Shown here one piece after another: positions 59,001-64,000 of a stretch of 64,000 nt of DNA. Made by a program: the position numbers and the translations under genes. Each line of letters opens with the position of its first letter. Position 1 is the stretch's first letter. Origin of the DNA: Ehretia macrophylla (Eukaryota; Streptophyta; Magnoliopsida; Boraginales; Ehretiaceae); assembly GCA_037974665.1 (NCBI GenBank), contig CM075773.1, forward strand, positions 52,366,917-52,430,916. The letters are read 5' to 3'. The notes beneath the pieces were generated by a model that had not been told where the DNA came from, did not search any database, and saw nothing but the letters and a program-made list of their open reading frames with translations.

Positions 59001-59050
59001 AAAATTAAAAGATGTATTCTAGTTTCATGCTGCTCTTTAACGCTGCCAAC

Positions 59051-59112
59051 ATGAAAACTTTTGTTGATACAATTTTCTTACACTTGTTAGCATATCATTA
59101 TGCAGCCAAAAA
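59051..59112 (+). pseudogene. S-domain kinase 5' stub (copy E) in antisense to the intact gene's 3' end
   Basis: ATG 59051 begins MKTFVDTIFLHLLA, the signal-peptide start of the S-domain family, and stops being homologous after about 20 codons. Sequence just upstream (TTCTAGTTTCATGCTGCTC, CGCTGCCAAC) matches the leader of copy F at 63.9 kb in reverse. It lies 13 bp beyond the stop codon of the minus-strand gene and on the opposite strand. Confidence 0.75.
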
Positions 59113-59124
59113 CTAATTCCCATT

Positions 59125-61804
59125 TCATCTTGCCTCAACTTCAGTGATGGAGAAATCTTGGGCTGAATTTCCCTTTGCTTCGTCTTCAGACAAGGTTGAC
59201 TGATCATGTATGTTTCGTCCAGTGAAATATGCTGGCTGCTTTGGAGAAGGCAAAGCCATTGTTTCACTACTAAGCATTGAAATAACATCTTCCATCTTTG
59301 GCCTATCCATTGCATTTTCTTGGACGCACAGAAGACCAACATGAATGGCGCGTAATATCTGATTCGTGTCACACGAATCACCAAGTAATGGATCCTTCAA
59401 TTCTAACGCATTCCCTTGTTTCCATAGCTCCCATGCCTGTATCAGTAATGTTATCACTTTCAGTTATCAATCTGTGTATGAAACATGTTCAAGTCATTGA
59501 TAAGACAAACTCACATATCCTATAAGGTTCAGGGGATGGTCAGGGTTGTAGAAGCTATTGTTCCTTCTACCGCTTACAATTTCAAGCACTAAGACACCGA
59601 AACTGAAAACATCAGACTTAATCGAGAAAGTTCCTTCCATGGCATACTCTGGAGACATGTAACCGCTGTTGGACATCATCATATAGAAATCCATCAAGCT
59701 GAACAGCTCTAAAAGTTTGAATCAAAGTCAGGAAGTGAAAATAGACTTACTAAGTTCCCACAACTCTGTTAGTAATTGCCTCTGTTTCGTTCTGTTTGAA
59801 GATCCGCGCCAATCCAAAGTCTGCAATCTTGGGATGCAAATTTTCATCCAATAATACGTTACTGGCTTTTAAGTCTCTGTGTATAACTCTCATTCTTGAA
59901 TATTTGTGAAGATATAGCAATCCTTGAGCAACACCTTCCACGATATTAAACCTTATCTGCCAATCTAGTCGCTCCTTTCTATCTGGAACTGTCAAAAGTA
60001 GGTAACAGATTGCACAAAACGTCTTCATCTGAGTATGTAAACTACTGTACACGGCTAACAAGAAAGGAAGATAGTGTTACTAACCGAAGAGGAAAAAATC
60101 CAAGCTCTTGTTGGGCATAAACTCATAGATTAACATTTTCTCTTCTTGATGAATGCTGCATCCCAAAACACGAACAAGATTGGTATGCTGGAGTTTGGAG
60201 ATAAGAATAAGTTCATTTTTGAACTCTACAACGCCTTGTCCTGACGTCCTGGAGAGTCTCTTGATTGCTATTTCTCGCCCATCAAGGAATCTACCCTGTT
60301 TTCATAATATTGGATCATTGCATATAAATACAGAATGAAATTATTTTGTAGCTGACAATGTGTACCTTGTATACTGGTCCAAATCCTCCCTCTCCAAGCT
60401 TGTTTTTGCTTGAGAAGTTATTTGTGGCTACCATAATAGAATCAAAACTGAATATCTTCAAATCATGAGGTTCTCGTCTATTCTTTCCAATCTTATTCGC
60501 ATCATTAAAGCTATCTGTAGTAGTCAACTGTTTTAAAAATTCTTCTCTTCTTCTCCTCTCCTCGCCTGTATACAAAGAATTGTTATGGCTTCAGAGAGGC
60601 AATGCTCATATAAGATATGCAGGATATGTAATATCTTGGTTTTTGCATATCTTGGTTTTGAAGGATCTACCTTCTAGTATGCGCCTTCTTCTCACTAGAT
60701 AGCCCAAAAAGCCTGATAGTAGCAAGACTACACCAATCACTAAACCAATGACTATCCATATCCAGGCTTTTCCTTTTCCTGCAATGTAATGGAAGATAGA
60801 GTTAAAAGCGTCAGCAGAACTGGTATTATTAGATGCTCTCTACGAAAATGGTGCAGATTGACTATTTATGTTGTCAATTGGACCTTAAAGTTACTGGAAA
60901 TGGGATTATGTTATATTACACATATACATAAACTCACCTTTTGATTCTGTTTTCACGATAAGTAAAAATGCGAAGTAATATTGCGTACGATAATCCCAAA
61001 GCTTGAAAAAGCAATCAAACACATAAACTCACCAGAACCACCTGTATCTTGAGGTGGATCATCTTGAGGTGGTGGATCATTGTAGAACTTTTCATTTGAA
61101 TACCTCAAATAACAACCAGCATTGAATCCCCTCCCTTCCCTCCTTGGCAAACACCCTTTCACCTCTTTACTTGCTTTTCTCAAACACTCTTCACACCCTG
61201 ATCTGTTTAAACTCTTCCAACACTGAGCCAAGCCATATATCTCAAGACTCGATCCTTCAACTGCATACCCTCCACTCGACACTGCTTTTCTTGTCACGTT
61301 ATCGATTAACCCTTCAGCATCATTCTTGAAACTTCTACCTCCACCAGCAATCACGCCACCACTACAAACAGCTCTATCGCTTGATTGATCAACGCTTTCT
61401 TTGGAAAAGTCATAGGTGTCATAACGCAAGAAACATCCATCAAGATGAAAGCGAGCTGCGTCCTTAGGTAGGCAACGAGGGATGCTAGTTCGAGCCGCGG
61501 CGTAACAGAGGAGACAATCAGTCTGCGAGAGGTCTCCATAACATTGAGCCAGGACGTATACTGATATGGAAGTCATGTGCACTGAAGAAAAGCCCCATTT
61601 GTTATCAGTAACACGCTGTGAAATACTTTCCATTGCTTGAACAAATACTGGGGCGTAACTGTTGAATGATGGTGAAGTGTTTTGGCCACAGGTGAATTCA
61701 ACTTCTGATATTCGAGGATTGGATAATGAGACAGGTAAAAGCCTGATCATCAACAAGATCATCCATGGGAGGTACCAAAGCTTTGTGATATGCGTGAAAT
61801 TCAT
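59125..61804 (-). CDS. Intact receptor-like kinase with two DUF26 domains joined to the S-domain-type kinase of this cluster
   Basis: Seven exons: 61804-61033, 60778-60671, 60565-60366, 60295-60085, 59988-59751, 59665-59515 and 59436-59125. All introns are GT-AG and all phases fit (total 1992 nt, 663 residues). Exon 1 has a signal peptide ([15 protein letters not shown]) and two DUF26 (Gnk2) domains with C-x8-C-x2-[14 protein letters not shown] and [13 protein letters not shown]. Exon 2 is the membrane span ([20 protein letters not shown]) and RRRR stop-transfer. The kinase is complete: [10 protein letters not shown], Lys in EIAIKRL, Glu in [24 protein letters not shown] and MSPEYAMEG. Exons 2-7 resemble copies A, C and D closely, so the DUF26 ectodomain appears to have replaced the S-domain. 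The start could also be Met15. Intron 1 retains an S-domain-exon-like donor (AATCAAAAG|GTGAG) near 60.94 kb. A reading that skips splicing would give a 283-residue secreted DUF26 protein ending at 60953. Expected role: plasma-membrane perception kinase; the ligand is unknown. Confidence 0.88.
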
Positions 61805-62160
61805 GAAACCTTTTTGCTTTCGATTTCTTTCTTTTCTTTTCTTCCCTGAGGAAACTACTCTCTATCGCAGAGGAGAAGCGAAAGGCCAAGAGACATTGTG
61901 TGAATGAATGGAGAAGCTCTTCCGCAGTTAGGTCAGACAAGAAATTATTTGTTTGTAGTCAAATATTTCAGACGTTCTCATGTCTACTGTGCAGCTAATC
62001 GAAGTACAGACTTGTTAGCACACTTAGACTACGTCAACAACTTGTTCCTTTACTGTAGGACAACTTCTGGTTGCACTTCAACTTTTAATGGAGGAGGATA
62101 TAAGGGGCGATACATTTTTTAAAGTAATTTAGTTGTGATTGACTTAGCCTCATTTTTTAT
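61805..62160. other. 5' flank and probable promoter of the intact receptor kinase
   Basis: No coding gene. The open frame 61904-62122 has no recognisable domain. No convincing TATA box could be fixed. Confidence 0.4.
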
Positions 62161-62162
62161 AA

Positions 62163-62212
<50 letters not shown>

Positions 62213-62300
62213 TTGTAATTAAATGAAAAAAATTCTCCAAAATATATATATATATATATATATAATCTTGTAATTAAATGAAAAAAATTCTCCAAAACAT
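62161..62300. repeat. (TA)n microsatellites in a short tandem duplication
   Basis: TA dinucleotides at about 62166-62210 and 62243-62263, separated and followed by two copies of TCTTGTAATTAAATGAAAAA...TTCTCCAAAA. Confidence 0.9.
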
Positions 62301-63687
62301 TATAGTCCTAATATCCGATTGAATGAAAAGTAAATTTCACGGCACCTAAGATTTACATTTACGTTCAGTCGGACCATGATCCGGTTATAATGTATAGAAG
62401 TTTCCTATAGTAATGATTACTATAAAAAATCTTCCACTGTGTATAATTTTCCATGTATAGATTTGGTTATACTAATGATGGCATAGTAATCCATGAGGAT
62501 TGAAGGATTTGTCATGAGTTTAGGATTTCATACAGAATTTTTTTATTATGTTAAATTCAGTTGATTGACCATCATTTACTAATTTGAATTGAATTGATTG
62601 AAACTTAATAAATTTCAATATTGCTGGCTATTGCCTTGCCTTTTGTCCCCTTTTTGTAAATATTTGCACGAACAACGATAAATTTCAAAATAAATTTAAT
62701 CTTTTTTTTAAAAAAAATTTGACACGTAACGTAACTTCTTACTCCAAATTATATTTTATACCGTAAGATTTTTTTTTTTATTACAGAAACTTGTCTAATT
62801 CGTTAGGAAAATTATGTCCAAGCAACTCGTTAGTCGTTACAGGGTAAACATTGACGAGGTCTCCCACCACGTGCTAGAGTCGTTGAAATTCGTCATGTAG
62901 CATTGGGTTCGTACTAGGATCTTCTTTTTATTTATTTATTTATTTATTTTAATTAAATGATTTCCTTCGCAAAGATGACTAGGTGAACGCTCTCACCTAA
63001 TAATTTTTTCTCAATATATGTACAAAATGACTTTTCTTAAATAATTATATGTTATCCTATACGGATGGAAGACATGTCAATGAGTAATTTATAAGTAAAT
63101 ATTATGACCTTAAGTATACTTCGAATTAATAACTTTAGACCAATAGATTTGATACCCAAATAGTTATTCGAATATTTTTTATACCAAGAGACTAACCTTG
63201 CTTGTGGCCTAGGATTTGGGCTAATGCATAACGGAATGGTATCTAAGCCCCTCATCAATCAAATGTAGGAGTTAAGTATTTTGCGAGAGGAAGTACTATA
63301 TCGTGGTGAGAGTTATATCGTGAACCCATACAAGCCACCTCGAGAATCCTGTATTGTTTGACAAATTGTATGTGCCCCTAATGAGTCCTTAAGGTGAGAT
63401 AATTGTGATGTTGCACATTGGTAGGATACATGCTAAATGAAGTCCTACTTCTTGTCATTTTTTTTCCTTCTTTTTATGAGCCTAACGAAAGCCTATGCTA
63501 TAGTAAGAAAGAAAATACTGGTTTATAATTAGGTGATGTAAATTGAAATATATCTTAAGTTAATTATTTTAAACAAATGAAATTTAAGGTCAAGTAACGC
63601 GTCTATAATACTAAACTTATGATATGACAGATTAAGATTGCGACCTCCACAATAACTATTTTGGATTCCTTGCATAAGTAATTTCTA
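62301..63687. other. Intergenic DNA, no gene recognised
   Basis: AT-rich, with a (TTTA)n stretch near 62925-62950. No domain-bearing frame. Confidence 0.5.
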
Positions 63688-63729
63688 ACTATACCAGTCA
63701 CAATAACTATAATTTGTGACTGGTATAGT
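63688..63729. repeat. 16-bp snap-back palindrome at the copy F breakpoint
   Basis: ACTATACCAGTCACAA at 63688-63703 and its exact complement at 63714-63729, with a 10-base loop. The right arm is genuine exon sequence; the left arm is its inverted copy. Confidence 0.9.
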
Positions 63730-63889
63730 GAAAAATCCTAAGGTGAAATTTCCTACCATCAGAAATAAGATTCCAGGTGGAATTCAGCTCATCACCAGGC
63801 CTGAGTATGCTTCTTGCATCAACAGACAGCTTCTGGATGCATAATGATGCTAAGAAGAGTAAGAAAATTGCATCAACAAAAGCTTTCAT
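63704..63889 (-). pseudogene. S-domain kinase 5' stub (copy F), frameshifted, ending in a snap-back
   Basis: The start MKAFVDAIFLLFLASLCIQ at 63889 gives the signal peptide and first lectin residues (LRPGDELNSTWNLISDG). One extra base in GGTAGGAAATTTC (copy C reads GGTGGGAATTTC) shifts the frame. Homology to copy C ends at about 63704, where the sequence turns back on itself. The upstream side continues to the right edge of the window, so the promoter may be intact while the coding part is lost. Confidence 0.8.
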
Positions 63890-64000
63890 GTTGGCAGCGT
63901 TAAAGAGTGTAGCATGAAACTAGAATAGATCTTCTTAATATGTGTATTATTGTCTACTTGATTGGATTTTTCCTTTTTCTGTTGTCAGCAATTAGAGATG

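Noticed and set aside
60953-61804. A stand-alone secreted DUF26 gene as the main call for exon 1
   Set aside because: A strong donor at 61033 joins in phase to the membrane exon 255 bp downstream on the same strand. The stand-alone form is kept only as a possible isoform.
61904-62122. 72-codon frame near the receptor kinase promoter
   Set aside because: No domain, and on the opposite strand in a probable promoter.
1-64000. tRNA, rRNA or organellar insertions
   Set aside because: No cloverleaf gene with intact ends or rRNA core sequence was noticed. The only tRNA-like sequence is the SINE head at 6.5-6.6 kb.

Overview
This is nuclear DNA from a flowering plant, most likely a eudicot. It contains plant receptor-like kinase genes with GT-AG introns, LTR retrotransposons of plant lineages, TRIM and MITE elements, and a fossil plant pararetrovirus. 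The background is AT-rich. The exception is the first 5.2 kb, a GC-richer Ty3/gypsy element with a visible composition change at its LTR end. I cannot name the species.

Layout. 1-5178: the 3' part of a Tat-lineage Ty3/gypsy element, comprising integrase, an antisense three-exon gene and the 3' LTR. 5.2-10.4 kb (-): the first three exons of a G-type lectin (S-domain) receptor kinase, frameshifted and cut off by the gypsy element. 10.4-17 kb: its upstream region, containing a second truncated copy (13.7 kb, +) and arrays of a ~148-bp repeat. 17-24 kb: decayed intergenic DNA, a Ty1/copia remnant, and the first and last exons of a 4-coumarate-CoA-ligase-like gene. 24.27-32.0 kb: an endogenous caulimovirid (-) with a 1-kb palindrome, sitting between two ~177-bp inverted arms of what looks like one fold-back MITE. 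33.8-43.9 kb: TRIM, hAT-like, fold-back and LINE insertions in a region that is an inverted copy of the 10-17 kb region. 43.97-49.66 kb (+): an almost full-length S-domain kinase pseudogene. 50.4-52.2 kb (-): a FAR1/MULE transposase relic. 53.3-54.2 kb: a LINE 3' end. 54.2-55.8 kb (-): another S-domain kinase relic. 59.1-61.8 kb (-): the one intact host gene. 63.7-63.9 kb (-): the start of one more truncated S-domain gene.

The main biological story is a receptor-kinase cluster in which one ancestral S-domain kinase has been copied at least six times, partly as a large inverted duplication, and nearly all copies are broken. The single copy with an open frame (663 codons over seven exons, all phases compatible) has lost the S-domain ectodomain. 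It carries instead a two-DUF26 cysteine-rich ectodomain joined through a phase-1 intron to the cluster's kinase exons. The second notable structure is the viral insertion in the apparent centre of a fold-back MITE. The third is the antisense gene of the gypsy element, for which a complete phase-consistent spliced model of 692 residues can be drawn.

All homology statements come from reading the sequence and recalling protein families; no database search was run.
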